Assembly (NCBI GenBank): GCA_023055355.1
Contig: JALJCS010000007.1
Coordinates: forward strand, 2,088,001-2,152,000
Source of the DNA: Agelaius tricolor
Taxonomy: Eukaryota; Chordata; Aves; Passeriformes; Icteridae
DNA: 64,000 nt
Reading direction: 5' to 3'
Shown: piece by piece, positions 58,001 through 62,649 of the stretch
How positions within the stretch are numbered: position 1 is the stretch's first letter
Layout: each line of letters opens with the position of its first letter
Translations under genes and position numbers: made by a program
The notes under the pieces: model-generated
The model's input: the letters and a program-made list of their open reading frames with translations, nothing else
Told to the model about the DNA's origin: nothing
The model's database searches: none

Positions 58001-59628
58001 TTTTTTAATTAAAACACAGGAGCAACAGCAAAATCAGCAAAGCCAAAGGCTCAGGGGCTGAGATCCAGCCCAAGGAGCTGTGCCTGTACCTGGCAGCCTG
58101 CAAATTCCTGGACACTGCACTTTCCTTCCCCCCTGACAGGATGCAGCTCTTCCAAATGTGAGTCCCTCTTCTCCTCTGTTCCTTTAGCCTTTGAAAGAAT
58201 TGTGTTTTCCTCAAGATTTCTGTTTGCCTTTCCTCAGCTCCTTTTAGGAGTGCTGATAGTGAATGTATGCTGATAAATGGGATTTGGGAGAAGATTTTGG
58301 TTGTGGTGTAGGAGGAGTTCACCCTCCTCTTTGGGATCCCTTAACTTGAAAAATTGGGAAAGGAGAAAGGTGGAGATTGTTTTCCATCTGCACACACCTG
58401 GGAATGTTTAGGAGCTGGTTGTATTTAAATATTGGCAAATTAGTAATGTAATAATTCATTAATAGCAACAGAGAACATTTATGACAGGTTTTTGTAGGAA
58501 CAAGCAGTGCTGCCCTAAAGTAGGCATGATCCAAACAAGGATTTCCACCTTTTTAAGGAACCAACCCATTTATTCCAGGTACAAATGGGCCTTTGTGCCA
58601 GAGGTGGACACAGAATCATCTCCTGTCACCTCCCAGCTGGTGGAAAATCACCAGGAATGCCAACCACACATCGTGAGGATCATGGATCTACTCAAGATGA
58701 AATATGGGGTAAAAAAACTTCTCCTTTTTCTTTTTTAATCCATTCATTTATTTTTCCAAACACAAGATTTTAAGTTACTCAGGGATTTTTGGATATTCCC
58801 TGTGAGGAGGAGGAAGAGCAGCTGTGGCTGTCCCTGGATCCCAGGCAGTGCCCAAGGCCAGGATGAAGGTGTCCCTGCCCCTGATCTTTGATGTCCCTCC
58901 CAACCCAAACCATTCCGTGCTAGAAATTCTGTAAGAAAGCAAAGTCACCTCTTTGCCAACAAATGCTTTGGGGTTTTTTTTTAATTTTGAATAAAATGTA
59001 TGAATCTCTGAATTCCAACAGATAAATGACCTCAGCAAGGAAAGACAGGAGTCTTGCTTTCAAGGCCTTTGCTCTGGAAGTGGGATTATTTCATGGCAAT
59101 CTTCCAGCCACTCTTGAGCTGCTGTTGTTCTCCTTAAATGGCAGTTTTTAAGTTCTTGAAGGGATTTTTAGATATTCCCTGTGAGGAAGAGGAAAAGGCT
59201 GCCCAGAGCAGCTGGGGCTGCCTTGAGATCCCTGCAATGTCCAAGGCCAGGTTGGACACTGGGGCTGGGAGCAGCCTGGGACAGTGGAGGAGCTCATGGA
59301 TGAGCTGCATGATCTTCAAATCCTTTCCAACCTTTACCTTTAATAAATCCCAGCTTTTTTTCCCTTTCAGGACCCAAAGCACCCCGAGGGAGCTGCCAGG
59401 AATGCCCAGTTCCCCCTGCTGAGCCTGCACTCCGTGTCCAGCATCACCCAGCTGCTGCCCTTCTTCCAGACCCTGTGCTGGGCATTCACAGCCCCTGGCA
59501 GTGACCCCCACAACTCCCACCCCTCTGCAGCTGCCCCCATGGGTTCCCCTGGCAGCAACAGCAGCAGGGTCCTGCAGCAGCTGGAGGAAAGTGTGGAATT
59601 GGATTTCCTGGAAAAGATGGAAAGTTGA
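15912..59628 (+). CDS. DOP1B: DOP1B (DOPEY2), 35 coding exons, 5' end outside window
   Basis: DOP1B belongs to the DOP1/Dopey family of large cytosolic proteins that bind Golgi and endosome membranes. DOP1 acts with MON2 (yeast Dop1/Mon2/Neo1) in endosome-to-trans-Golgi traffic. I joined the exons at AG/GT sites (one AG/GC) into 6,699 bases with every phase kept: 2,232 residues plus a TGA at 59626-59628. Adding the ~46 missing N-terminal residues gives ~2,278, close to human DOP1B (about 2,298) and shorter than DOP1A (about 2,465). The Dopey N-terminal domain fills roughly exons w1-w8; w12 and w17 hold acidic, probably disordered linkers; the conserved C-terminal helical region is w18-w35. 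Paralogue choice rests on length and on phrases I recall from DOP1B, such as [20 protein letters not shown] and [20 protein letters not shown]. No promoter is in the window. No frameshift or stop breaks the frame. Confidence 0.92.
16256..16426 (+). CDS. DOP1B: DOP1B coding exon w2
   Basis: Contains [20 protein letters not shown] and [13 protein letters not shown], highly conserved in the Dopey N-terminal domain. The acceptor follows a long T-rich tract; donor ag|gtaata. Confidence 0.94.
16427..16862. other. Intron w2, left part
   Basis: No exon. A ~35-bp purine-rich unit (gaggaaaaggagggttaaaa) occurs twice at about 16612-16672. Confidence 0.5.
16863..21365. repeat. ~321-bp satellite array in DOP1B intron w2, 14 units
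   Basis: Units open with gatgaacttccaa (first one aaatgaacttcc) at about 16863, 17189, 17504, 17837, 18155, 18468, 18805, 19118, 19451, 19768, 20092, 20415, 20735 and 21055. Each then has tttccctatttttgatggca, ataaatcttgggaaatat, a poly-T of variable length, ccaatttacatgaggg, cattgcaatgattctgtggt and gaagctgtgtcaggttaatt. Subtypes exist: a gccttgaagaaatagga form against gagcaaacagga, and units with doubled gatgaacttccaa. No frame is conserved. Confidence 0.95.
21735..21910 (-). mobile_element. CR1 LINE 3'-end fragment, antisense
   Basis: Reverse-orientation CR1 landmarks: ggctgggaagggaccttaaa, cccctgccatggcagggaca, ctcccactgtcccaggctgc and gggcactgccagggatccag. Confidence 0.85.
22200..22310 (+). 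mobile_element. CR1 LINE 3'-end fragment
   Basis: Short terminal piece: gggacaggggaaggttccct, gatttttgggtcccttccaa and cccaaaccatcccaagattc. Confidence 0.8.
22431..22620 (+). CDS. DOP1B: DOP1B coding exon w3
   Basis: Contains [20 protein letters not shown] and [20 protein letters not shown], in the Dopey N-terminal domain. Donor gtaagt. An LTR begins 20 bp after the exon end. Confidence 0.94.
22641..23510 (-). mobile_element. LTR family C, copy 1, with internal duplication
   Basis: Homologous to the 42847-43508 element, starting tgtttgga (LTR 3' end in reverse orientation). Shared blocks include gaaggggctctcaggcaaag, agcaggagactcc and ctcagccctcctgcagtgcc. A ~190-bp part (about 22720-22910) is repeated at 22912-23060, each with aaattattgtaattttga. 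The right limit is uncertain. No retroviral gene seen. Confidence 0.7.
23511..23985. other. Intron w3, no feature seen
   Basis: AT-rich intron sequence with no exon or known repeat recognised. Confidence 0.45.
23990..24107 (+). repeat. (TTCC)n then (CCCTT)n pyrimidine microsatellite
   Basis: About 14 TTCC units followed by about nine TTCCC units make a pyrimidine-only tract of ~115 bp. It ends ~50 bp before the acceptor of exon w4 (24156-24157). Confidence 0.95.
24158..24256 (+). CDS. DOP1B: DOP1B coding exon w4
   Basis: Phase 0 to phase 0. Reads [20 protein letters not shown] and then [13 protein letters not shown]. Donor gtaagg. Confidence 0.94.
24770..25055 (+). mobile_element. CR1 LINE 3'-end fragment
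   Basis: Begins near gctggagagagacaatttcc and passes cagggaatggcttcacacta, ttaggtgggatattggggaa, attcccagagcagctggggc and gggaggtgtccctgccatgg to a degenerate catgatcc tail. Confidence 0.85.
25145..26040 (+). mobile_element. CR1 LINE, long 3' fragment with reverse-transcriptase remnant
   Basis: The region encodes, in two frames, pieces like the end of the CR1 ORF2 polyprotein: [20 protein letters not shown] and [12 protein letters not shown] in one, AEKDLGVL and [12 protein letters not shown] in another. The frame shifts, and a ~12-bp unit (ctgtccctgtgt) is repeated at 25440-25490, so the gene is dead. The 3' part (caaagcctggatgtggcact, then gactcgatgaccttgaaggt) ends in the CR1 terminal attctgggattctgggaatt. 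Confidence 0.9.
26192..26315 (+). CDS. DOP1B: DOP1B coding exon w5
   Basis: Reads [20 protein letters not shown] and on through [20 protein letters not shown], the most DOP1-diagnostic phrase of the N-terminal domain. Ends phase 1, donor gtactg. Confidence 0.95.
26820..26920 (+). CDS. DOP1B: DOP1B coding exon w6
   Basis: Reads [20 protein letters not shown] and ends [13 protein letters not shown]. Acceptor ttcttgtag, donor gttggt (weaker). Confidence 0.92.
27349..27463 (+). CDS. DOP1B: DOP1B coding exon w7
   Basis: Reads [20 protein letters not shown] and ends [16 protein letters not shown]. Donor gtgaag. Confidence 0.94.
27730..28450 (+). mobile_element. CR1 LINE 3' fragment with internal minisatellite
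   Basis: CR1-type GC-rich sequence (caggaaaggccctgggggtg, cccagttctggccctgcagg) runs to a 3' end with ctgcccagggaggtttggga, gggattggggtgatggcact and gggctcttccagccttgata. It holds a ~31-bp unit (ggagctgggcaggggctgg, then agaatccctgag) about four and a half times at 27976-28120. The 373-aa minus-strand open frame here is an artefact. Confidence 0.85.
28451..29180. other. Intron w7, right part
   Basis: AT-rich intron sequence without recognisable elements. Confidence 0.45.
29181..29301 (+). CDS. DOP1B: DOP1B coding exon w8
   Basis: Reads [20 protein letters not shown] and then [19 protein letters not shown]. Phase 1 in, phase 2 out. Confidence 0.94.
29743..29862 (+). CDS. DOP1B: DOP1B coding exon w9
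   Basis: Reads [20 protein letters not shown] and then [19 protein letters not shown]. Donor ag|gtgttt. Confidence 0.94.
29863..30405. other. Intron w9
   Basis: Only a short CR1-like end seen (ggcctttaaggtctcttcca at ~30137, + strand). No other feature. Confidence 0.5.
30406..30511 (+). CDS. DOP1B: DOP1B coding exon w10
   Basis: Reads [20 protein letters not shown] and ends [15 protein letters not shown]. The next intron is only 78 bp. Confidence 0.94.
30590..30781 (+). CDS. DOP1B: DOP1B coding exon w11
   Basis: Reads [20 protein letters not shown] and then [20 protein letters not shown]. Ends TGSGNG with donor gtaggt. Confidence 0.95.
30885..31260 (+). mobile_element. CR1 LINE 3'-end fragment
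   Basis: Passes ggagagagacaattccaaaa, cagggaatggcttcaaacta, gatgggatattggcaatgag, ttcccagagcagctggggct and gggaggtgtccctgccatgg to cccaaacctataattctatg. Confidence 0.88.
31261..31679. other. Intron w11 segment
   Basis: No exon or named repeat recognised. Confidence 0.4.
31680..34622. repeat. Compound tandem array in DOP1B intron w11, about 15 units
   Basis: The core (ctgctctgggggaaatgggt, gggagcacatccctctg, gatgagtcaattgtgagg) recurs near 31700, 31870, 32032, 32200, 32458, 32632, 32885, 33058, 33332, 33632, 33782, 33918, 34090, 34228 and 34383. Between cores lie caaacaaataaataa runs or (TATAA)n arrays. From 32190 to 33330 two core types alternate as a ~430-bp dimer, repeated almost exactly. 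A final fragment (aaagggcaatgaatggatct) ends ~130 bp before exon w12. Confidence 0.93.
34752..35454 (+). CDS. DOP1B: DOP1B coding exon w12
   Basis: 703 bp, window residues 507-741. Contains a Glu run (LQEEEEEQ), the conserved [40 protein letters not shown], a second Glu run ([13 protein letters not shown]) and ends [17 protein letters not shown]. The Glu runs are encoded by GAG repeats and may vary in length. Likely a flexible linker followed by a helical segment. Confidence 0.95.
35455..36400. other. Intron w12, left part
   Basis: No exon or recognised repeat. The open frames here are short and unmatched. Confidence 0.4.
36400..36565 (+). mobile_element. CR1 LINE 3'-end fragment
   Basis: tcatccctggaagtgttcca, ttggagcaccctgggacagt, ggaaggtgtccctgc, then caaggtcccttccaacccaa and gtgattccatgag. 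Confidence 0.85.
36590..37200 (+). repeat. Family A repeat, copy 2 (partial)
   Basis: Same orientation as copy 1. Aligned from tctgccaaggtcagg through ctctctccaaggcctttgaa, cttttaacccaataaccaac and ctccatcttgctttc to cagaaagcccaaaattctca. It stops ~55 bp before exon w13 and is more diverged than copies 1 and 3 are from each other. Confidence 0.8.
37255..37523 (+). CDS. DOP1B: DOP1B coding exon w13
   Basis: Reads [20 protein letters not shown], then [20 protein letters not shown] and ends ISEKTDFYQ. The acceptor follows a weak tract (cccttgtgagcag). Confidence 0.93.
37693..37845 (+). CDS. DOP1B: DOP1B coding exon w14
   Basis: Reads [20 protein letters not shown] and then [20 protein letters not shown]. 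Phase 0 both ends. Confidence 0.95.
37965..38640. repeat. AT-rich array of TATAA / TGATA / CATAT units
   Basis: About 650 bp built of ataat, atgat and atcat pentamers and short atataacata blocks, with several near-palindromes. The phrase atagtatcatatcatat is repeated at ~38017 and ~38249. Confidence 0.9.
38640..38965 (+). repeat. Family B repeat, copy 1
   Basis: Shares aaggatgttttaggaaggaa, tggtttaaatgctttattt, atgaattttgaacaatgtgg and aggaatgg with the reverse complement of 49380-49580. Like that copy, it is joined to an AT array. No open frame. Family unknown. Confidence 0.65.
38966..39388. other. Intron w14, right part
   Basis: No repeat or RNA gene recognised. Confidence 0.4.
39389..39489 (+). 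CDS. DOP1B: DOP1B coding exon w15
   Basis: Reads [20 protein letters not shown] and then [13 protein letters not shown]. The acceptor is ttgccaag. Confidence 0.94.
39490..40061. other. Intron w15, left part
   Basis: No recognised feature. Confidence 0.4.
40062..40720. mobile_element. Two tandem LTR-like units
   Basis: Unit 1 (40062-40406) and unit 2 (40407 to ~40720) both open with tgatgccttgga and share a (g)gaacagaggc block, the segment ttaattctccaattacagct or ttaattgtccaattacagct, and an ending with cctg...gtctgac / gtgtgactga. About 345 and 315 bp. They look like two LTRs of one family lying side by side with no internal sequence, or a duplicated LTR. Confidence 0.6.
40721..41207. other. 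Intron w15 segment
   Basis: Contains short duplications of the phrase actaatgtgtgagaaat near 40855 and 40940. No gene seen. Confidence 0.45.
41208..41618 (-). mobile_element. Solo LTR, family D, 6-bp target duplication
   Basis: 411 bp, TGT...ACA ends. Flanks are AATAGG on both sides (41202-41207 and 41619-41624), a 6-bp target duplication as for class II (ERVK-like) elements. Read on the minus strand it has AATAATAAATC as a polyadenylation signal. A 26-bp piece (aaaatcctaagaaaggattt, then ttcatg) is doubled near the right end. Antisense to DOP1B. No internal genes remain. Confidence 0.9.
41953..42143 (+). CDS. DOP1B: DOP1B coding exon w16
   Basis: Reads [20 protein letters not shown], then [20 protein letters not shown], and ends [10 protein letters not shown]. 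Very GC- and CpG-rich compared with flanking DNA. Its last ten residues look diverged from the human protein. Confidence 0.93.
42170..42846. repeat. Repeated LTR-end fragments with AT arrays
   Basis: The segment ggcctgttggaaaagcaggt, gaggactctatggatatcag, aaggctaattaattacttta and ttatactatatt occurs around 42355-42440 and 42535-42620. Partial versions lie at 42180-42230 and 43640-43745. Each is followed by TATA-rich DNA. It resembles the polyadenylation end of an LTR in reverse orientation, amplified with its AT tail. Confidence 0.7.
42847..43508 (-). mobile_element. Solo LTR, family C, copy 2, inserted in a TATAC array
   Basis: 662 bp, begins TGTTTTGG and ends GGAACA on the + strand (reverse-oriented LTR). 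Five bases, ATACT, stand on both sides (42842-42846 and 43509-43513). The host is a ctatatacta microsatellite that continues on both sides, so part of the duplication may be chance. Homologous to 22641-23510. Confidence 0.8.
43509..43750. repeat. TATACTA microsatellite and LTR-end fragment
   Basis: The ctatatacta array resumes and runs to about 43620. Another copy of the tgttgtaaaagcagg...ggctgattaattacttta fragment follows, to ~43740. Confidence 0.75.
43751..44393. other. Intron w16, right part
   Basis: No gene. A short (TTAA)n run near 43973-43991 and a worn CR1-like end (ggcccttaaagataacttcc near 44310). Confidence 0.45.
44394..45972 (+). CDS. DOP1B: DOP1B coding exon w17 (largest exon)
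   Basis: 1,579 bp, window residues 980-1505. Begins [17 protein letters not shown], then [20 protein letters not shown], a long Ser/Glu/Asp-rich and probably disordered part, and the conserved [21 protein letters not shown] helical block follows with [76 protein letters not shown] and [20 protein letters not shown], ending [22 protein letters not shown]-rich third positions. The 325-aa minus-strand open frame opposite is a shadow. Confidence 0.96.
45991..46372 (-). mobile_element. Solo LTR, family D, 6-bp target duplication
   Basis: 382 bp with TGT...ACA ends. The target duplication is AGGGGG (45985-45990 and 46373-46378). Same family as 41208-41618, antisense to the gene. It starts 18 bp after the end of exon w17. 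Confidence 0.9.
46746..46857 (+). CDS. DOP1B: DOP1B coding exon w18
   Basis: Reads [20 protein letters not shown] and then [13 protein letters not shown]. Two in-frame acceptors fit: AG at 46744-46745 (adds FTSK) or AG at 46759-46760. The first follows the pyrimidine tract more closely. Confidence 0.85.
46950..47339 (-). mobile_element. Solo LTR, family D, 6-bp target duplication
   Basis: 390 bp, TGT...ACA, target duplication GAAAAT (46944-46949 and 47340-47345). More diverged from the other two copies at its left end. Antisense to DOP1B. Confidence 0.87.
47646..47834 (+). CDS. DOP1B: DOP1B coding exon w19
   Basis: Reads [20 protein letters not shown] and then [20 protein letters not shown]. 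Phase 0 both ends. Confidence 0.93.
48103..48228 (+). CDS. DOP1B: DOP1B coding exon w20
   Basis: Reads [20 protein letters not shown] and ends [13 protein letters not shown]. Donor gtgaag. Confidence 0.93.
48229..48718. other. Intron w20
   Basis: No repeat or RNA gene recognised. Confidence 0.4.
48719..48853 (+). CDS. DOP1B: DOP1B coding exon w21
   Basis: Reads [20 protein letters not shown] and ends [13 protein letters not shown]. Donor gtattc. Confidence 0.93.
48890..49580 (-). repeat. Family B repeat, copy 2, G-poor on the + strand
   Basis: The reverse complement of about 49380-49580 aligns with 38690-38900 (shared aaggatgttttaggaagga and ggtttaaatgctttattt). The whole ~700 bp has very few G on + but normal C (for example aaatccaccaagcattaagc). 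No open frame. Family unknown. Confidence 0.65.
49680..49850. repeat. (TATAT)n pentamer array
   Basis: About 14 attat-type pentamers, then mixed actat/attat units. It adjoins family B copy 2 as the AT array at 38 kb adjoins copy 1, in inverted order. Confidence 0.9.
49890..51115 (-). repeat. Family A repeat, copy 3, inverted to copy 1
   Basis: Minus-strand sequence matches 14105-15190 closely from the ggtttttatttttgtttcag block through ggagttccctttcccaagaa, cactgcaggctttgctccat and ctccatcttgctttc to a decayed far end near 51115. An extra ~270 bp at 49890-50160 is absent from copy 1. The 14.65-15.15 kb part differs at only a few positions. Confidence 0.85.
51116..51374. other. Intron w21 segment, AT-rich
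   Basis: AT-rich sequence with no feature recognised. Confidence 0.4.
51375..51486 (+). mobile_element. Truncated CR1 LINE fragment
   Basis: Contains ttccctggcagggtgggcag, ttcccagagcagctggggct and ccctggcagcgcccaaggcc, then stops 55 bp before exon w22. Confidence 0.8.
51541..51596 (+). CDS. DOP1B: DOP1B coding exon w22
   Basis: 56 bp encoding [18 protein letters not shown]. Acceptor tgtttttcag, donor ag|gtaact. Confidence 0.92.
51881..51985 (+). CDS. DOP1B: DOP1B coding exon w23
   Basis: Reads [20 protein letters not shown] and ends [14 protein letters not shown]. The next intron is 80 bp. Confidence 0.94.
52066..52132 (+). CDS. DOP1B: DOP1B coding exon w24
   Basis: Reads [20 protein letters not shown] and ends LQ at donor gtacag. 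Confidence 0.94.
52133..52802. other. Intron w24
   Basis: No mobile element recognised. A ~50-bp stretch (atttggtttcactgcagctc at ~52720) also occurs in intron w19 at ~47957. Confidence 0.5.
52803..52944 (+). CDS. DOP1B: DOP1B coding exon w25
   Basis: Reads [20 protein letters not shown] and then [20 protein letters not shown]. Ends phase 1 with donor gtaact. Confidence 0.94.
53145..53227 (+). CDS. DOP1B: DOP1B coding exon w26
   Basis: Reads [20 protein letters not shown] and ends ALSLLAE. Donor gtcagt. Confidence 0.92.
53280..53600 (+). mobile_element. CR1 LINE 3' fragment
   Basis: Almost identical to 25720-26035 (tgaaaggggcctgggctcag, tggctgcccggggaggtggt, ggatgaccttgaaggtctct), ending attctggaattctgggaatt. 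Confidence 0.92.
53732..53841 (+). CDS. DOP1B: DOP1B coding exon w27, GC donor
   Basis: Reads [20 protein letters not shown] and then [16 protein letters not shown]. The frame must continue as SAYNVPS in exon w28, and the only junction that does this is ag|gccagt, a GC donor. GC-rich exon. Confidence 0.93.
54175..54435 (-). mobile_element. CR1 LINE 3'-end fragment, antisense
   Basis: Reverse CR1 landmarks: gggttgggagggacctcaaa, gccatggcagggacacctcc, gggcactgccagggatccag, cccagctgctctgggaattc. Confidence 0.88.
54491..54637 (+). CDS. DOP1B: DOP1B coding exon w28
   Basis: Reads [20 protein letters not shown] and then [20 protein letters not shown], ending MDTSCT. Donor ca|gtaaga. Confidence 0.94.
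54638..54924. other. Intron w28
   Basis: No feature recognised. Confidence 0.4.
54925..54986 (+). CDS. DOP1B: DOP1B coding exon w29
   Basis: Reads [20 protein letters not shown]. Donor a|gtaagt. Confidence 0.94.
54987..55615. other. Intron w29
   Basis: No element recognised. Confidence 0.4.
55616..55744 (+). CDS. DOP1B: DOP1B coding exon w30
   Basis: Reads [20 protein letters not shown] and then [20 protein letters not shown]. Donor g|gtgagc. Confidence 0.95.
55770..56085 (+). repeat. CR1 end plus intron duplicate, copy 1
   Basis: A CR1 3' end (gatcccaggcagtgcccaaa to tcccaacccaaaccattcca, to ~55930) is followed by aaattctgtaacaaggtaaa, gtatgaatctc-like sequence and cagataaatgacctcagcaa. 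The same order stands at 58829-59067, so both places carry a copy of one segment. The left arm ends here at the LTR insertion; the right arm resumes at 56500. Confidence 0.85.
56086..56499 (+). mobile_element. Solo LTR, family E, 6-bp target duplication
   Basis: 414 bp starting TGTCACATTCACATTC. It contains ttggccaatcagggccaagc, ttcattattatctttttagc, the signal AATAAA in cataaaataataaatcagcc and agaacatggagccagattca. CCTTTG stands on both sides (56080-56085 and 56500-56505). The paralogous site near 59065 has one uninterrupted CCTTTG, an empty-site control. Sense to DOP1B, so its polyadenylation signal is read in the transcript. Confidence 0.9.
56695..56955 (+). mobile_element. CR1 LINE 3'-end fragment
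   Basis: gacaagggaatggccttaaa, tgggaccttggcaatgagga, ccctggcagtgcccaaggcc, gggtgatctttaatgtccct and caacccaaagcattccatga. Confidence 0.87.
57025..57161 (+). CDS. DOP1B: DOP1B coding exon w31
   Basis: Reads [20 protein letters not shown] and then [20 protein letters not shown]. Donor gtaaga. Confidence 0.95.
57526..57581 (+). CDS. DOP1B: DOP1B coding exon w32
   Basis: 56 bp encoding [18 protein letters not shown]. Acceptor tctttaaag, donor a|gtaaga. Confidence 0.92.
57582..58019. other. Intron w32
   Basis: No feature recognised. Confidence 0.4.
58020..58157 (+). CDS. DOP1B: DOP1B coding exon w33
   Basis: Reads [20 protein letters not shown] and then [20 protein letters not shown]. Donor at|gtgagt. 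Confidence 0.94.
58158..58578. other. Intron w33
   Basis: No feature recognised. Confidence 0.4.
58579..58708 (+). CDS. DOP1B: DOP1B coding exon w34
   Basis: Reads [20 protein letters not shown] and then [20 protein letters not shown]. Donor g|gtaaaa. Confidence 0.94.
58770..59345 (+). repeat. Intron duplicate copy 2 with two CR1 ends
   Basis: Two CR1 3' fragments (58795-58930 and 59170-59345) are each preceded by agggatttttagatattccc-type sequence (58778 and 59160), a direct duplication about 380 bp apart. The part 58829-59150 matches 55780-56085 plus 56500-56575. The right CR1 piece ends 25 bp before exon w35. Confidence 0.85.
59371..59628 (+). CDS. DOP1B: DOP1B terminal coding exon w35
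   Basis: Reads [20 protein letters not shown] and then [15 protein letters not shown], followed by a Pro/Ser/Ala-rich insert. Ends [20 protein letters not shown], Ser, stop (TGA 59626-59628). The last ~20 residues keep the DOP1B C-terminal form. Confidence 0.95.
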   Translation, partial: DPKHPEGAARNAQFPLLSLHSVSSITQLLPFFQTLCWAFTAPGSDPHNSHPSAAAPMGSPGSNSSRVLQQLEESVELDFLEKMES

Positions 59629-61980
59629 GCACTGGGAGGCTCCTGCTGGATCAACCATAGGGAAAGCTCGGCTGAAATTCCTTTTTTTCCTGCAGATTTC
59701 CAGCTACATTTTGGGATTTCTCTTCAATTATTCAGGAGCTGGTGGTAAAAAGCAGGAATCTCCAGTTGCTGTGGTGGGAAATAGGGGAAGTTTGGTGGGA
59801 ATTTCTCAGAGTTTCTGTGGTTTATTTGTTTTCCATGGGAAGGATTAAAGACATTTTGTAAATAGGGGAAGAATATTTTGGACTTGGTGGAAGTAGCAGC
59901 TGCCCTGGGACTTCTCCAGGACTTTAAAGTGGTTTTGGAACTGTGTCCTGATCAAAAATAGAAGGAAAATCCAATATTGCATGTCAGTGTACAATCAGTT
60001 TGCAGCGAGTCATTTCCTGAGGTGAAAGCCCCTAATTTGACCTAAATTGATCAAATTCTAAAAAAATCCCCCAAATTCCCCACAGATGGATTGTCTGAGT
60101 CTCAGCATTGTGCAAGGAGCTGCAGCCTTGCCCTGGCTGTAATTTCAGAGCAGCATCTTCAGGCTTAGCAATTCCTAACAAATCAGAAATGTGCATAAAA
60201 CACAAAGCTCTGCAGGAACATTTTGTAATTAGCATTACTTGAGGAGATTTTGACTTTAATTAATTGATTAAAATATTTAAATTCATATTTTTTAAATGAA
60301 AAACTTTTGTTCTTTCAGTGACTCAGGTGGCTGCAGCTTCTGAAATGCAACTAAATGAAGATAATGCTGTAAAAATAGAAATTGCTTAACTAAAATGAAA
60401 ATAATATTCTTTTTTTGTTTGTTTTTGTAAGAACATTTTTGTACAAAAGAATGTATTTGGCTGTTCCTGGATGGTGAGAGAGGTAGGGGGATCATCCCAG
60501 TGCTTTTCCTAAGTTAAAAAGGACATGGGAAAAGATTTGCTTGGGAGTCAAGGATTTCTTTTTCCCAAACTCCCACAACAACAAGAGAGTTTTCTCTTCA
60601 GTTTTAGGTACAGATGTATGATATTTTCATCTTGGGTTTATAAACTAAAATAATGAAACATCCTTTACTCTCACACTGGAACACTGTACAAAAATAACAG
60701 CACAAGAGGCTTGTGCTAAACTTATTTAAATCCTTTGCATTTTTACAGTGAAGGAAAGTGGTGGACTGAGATGTGGTCATTAAGAATGTGAATTATTTCT
60801 ATTAATATAATTTATTAATGGTCTGTAATGCTGTTGGAATGAGCACAAGTGAAAAGTTACCCTTTGAAAGCATTACTTGAATGTTGGAGCAGGCCACTTT
60901 TAAAATGTTGGTGTTCATTTCCCACCTATCTTCAATATTTTCTATGAATAATCTGAATATTCAGGATGGTTTGGTACTTTTACTTTCAGTTTCCTGCTGG
61001 TTGCATTCCATACTTGGATATTTCCCTTAAAATGCTGATAAAGAAGAGCAGGGTTAGATGGGATAGGTTAGGTGGGAAGGAATTCCTGGCTGGGATGGAA
61101 TTCCCAGAGCAGCTGGGGCTGCCCCTGGATCCCTGGCAGTGCCCAAGGCCAGGCTGGGCACTGGGGACACTGGGAGGTGTCCCTGCCATGGCAGGGGTGG
61201 CACTGGGTGGGCTCTGAGGTCCCTCCAACCCAAACCATTCCAGGATTCTGTTATTCCATGATTTTGTCAAATGCTGTTAAAATCTAAGAGAACTTTTTGC
61301 CATTAAACTGCTTTCAGTGGCATCAGACATTTAAGGGACTTGCAGAATCCTCCCACTTCAGAAGAAAAAGCTCTTTAACATTTAGTATCCAAGCAGATCT
61401 TTGATAATTATAAATAAGATGTGAAAAAGGAGGAAAGGGCTTTAACTAAAAGTCCTGCTTGAGTGCTGGAGGAGCACAGTTCCACAGGCCCAAAGGGGAA
61501 TATTTGATTCCTTCATTCCATAACTTTATTCCTGTTCCATGTGGGACTAACTGTGGTTGTTTTCTCCTACTGATAAATCCACTGAGGAGCCCCAGCAGGG
61601 CTCTCCTGCTCTGAGCTGCTCCTACCAAAGCAGAACAGCCTCAGTGGCCATGAATCTGGAAATGTTTGTGCCTGGAACTCCAGGCATCCTCTCCTGTTCC
61701 AGGGCAGGAAATGCTTTTGATTTGCTGTGATTTTGCTTTTCAGTCTAACCAAGCTCAGCTTTGTCTTTGGGACACTTCAGCTCCAACACAGCAGAGCCAC
61801 AGTGCTCAAAGGGGGACCTGGAAATATTCCAAAGGATTTCATTGTCCTGAAAGAAAAAATCAGGAGGTGCAACCAAGGTAAAACTGCTGAAGAGCAGCAG
61901 GACTTGTAGAGCATTAAGTGATGGTTGTGTATCCCATACCATACATGAATGTAATTCTTCTATGAATATTAAATGTTATT
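59629..61980 (+). other. Probable DOP1B 3' UTR and flank
   Basis: Largely unique AT-rich sequence with 3' UTR character (60280-60900 is rich in tttttgt and ttatttaaat). No AATAAA near the stop. Candidate ATTAAA signals are at 59844-59849 and 61968-61973; the second is followed by T-rich sequence. The true end is unknown. Confidence 0.4.
61045..61270 (+). mobile_element. CR1 LINE 3'-end fragment
   Basis: gagcagggttagatgggata, ttcccagagcagctggggct, gggaggtgtccctgccatgg, ggtccctccaacccaaacca and ccaggattctgttattccat. If the UTR is long, this lies inside it. Confidence 0.88.
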
Positions 61981-62640
61981 TTGCAATGCCTTTTCAAATG
62001 CAGTTGTTATTTTTCAACCTGCCTTCACTGCTCACTCGGCAATTTTAATTTTTATCTGACTCTGGAAAAGCTCCCAAATTCAATCACAGAAAAGATCTCC
62101 CAGCCCATGCAGTGCCAGCTGTGCCCCATGGGCACCTTGTCCCCAGCCCAGAGCACTCAGTGCCACCTGCAGGGGACACCTGCAGGGCTGGGCACTGCAA
62201 AGCTCCCTGGGCAGCCCCTGCCAAGGCCTGAGCTCCCTTGCCATGGGCAAATTGCTGCTGAAAATCCCATCCCAGGGGCTGAGCTGTGGATCCCAGCAGT
62301 GGGACCCTGCTGGGCCCTGCCTTGGGAGAGGCTGGGCTGCTCCTCTCTTCCCCTCTCATCCCCCCCCCTGCATCCCTGGCCTTTCCAGGCCTGGAATTGT
62401 CACCCTGAGATCCCTGTCCCAGCCTGGGCAGGCTCTGGGGAGCTGTGTCTGGCCCAGGGAGCTGCTGCAGGCATCATGGATTGACCCTGCATGGAGGGAG
62501 AGACTGCCCAGGAGAGCAGGAGCTGCTGCTGCTGCTGCACAGCTCCAGCCTGAACATTTTCACATCTCCAAGGCAATGCCCTGGAAGAAAACTCTTCTGT
62601 ACCATGAGCTTTAACAGGCTGGAGGAGTGTGGATTAAATG
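61981..62640. other. GC-rich segment, no gene recognised
   Basis: 62090-62610 is much richer in G and C than its surroundings, with open frames on both strands (167, 123 and 91 aa) that I do not recognise. A CTG run (gctgctgctgctgctgca) lies near 62522. It may be old repeat sequence. Confidence 0.4.
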
Positions 62641-62649
62641 AATGTGTGT

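Noticed and set aside
15912..59628. Identity as DOP1A instead of DOP1B
   Set aside because: The expected total length (~2,278) and the N-terminal phrases fit DOP1B better than the longer DOP1A. The paralogues are related, so a tree would settle it.
62084..62484. Overlapping open frames in the GC-rich 3' flank as a second gene
   Set aside because: They are open on both strands, as GC-rich DNA often is, with no recognisable domain or exon structure.
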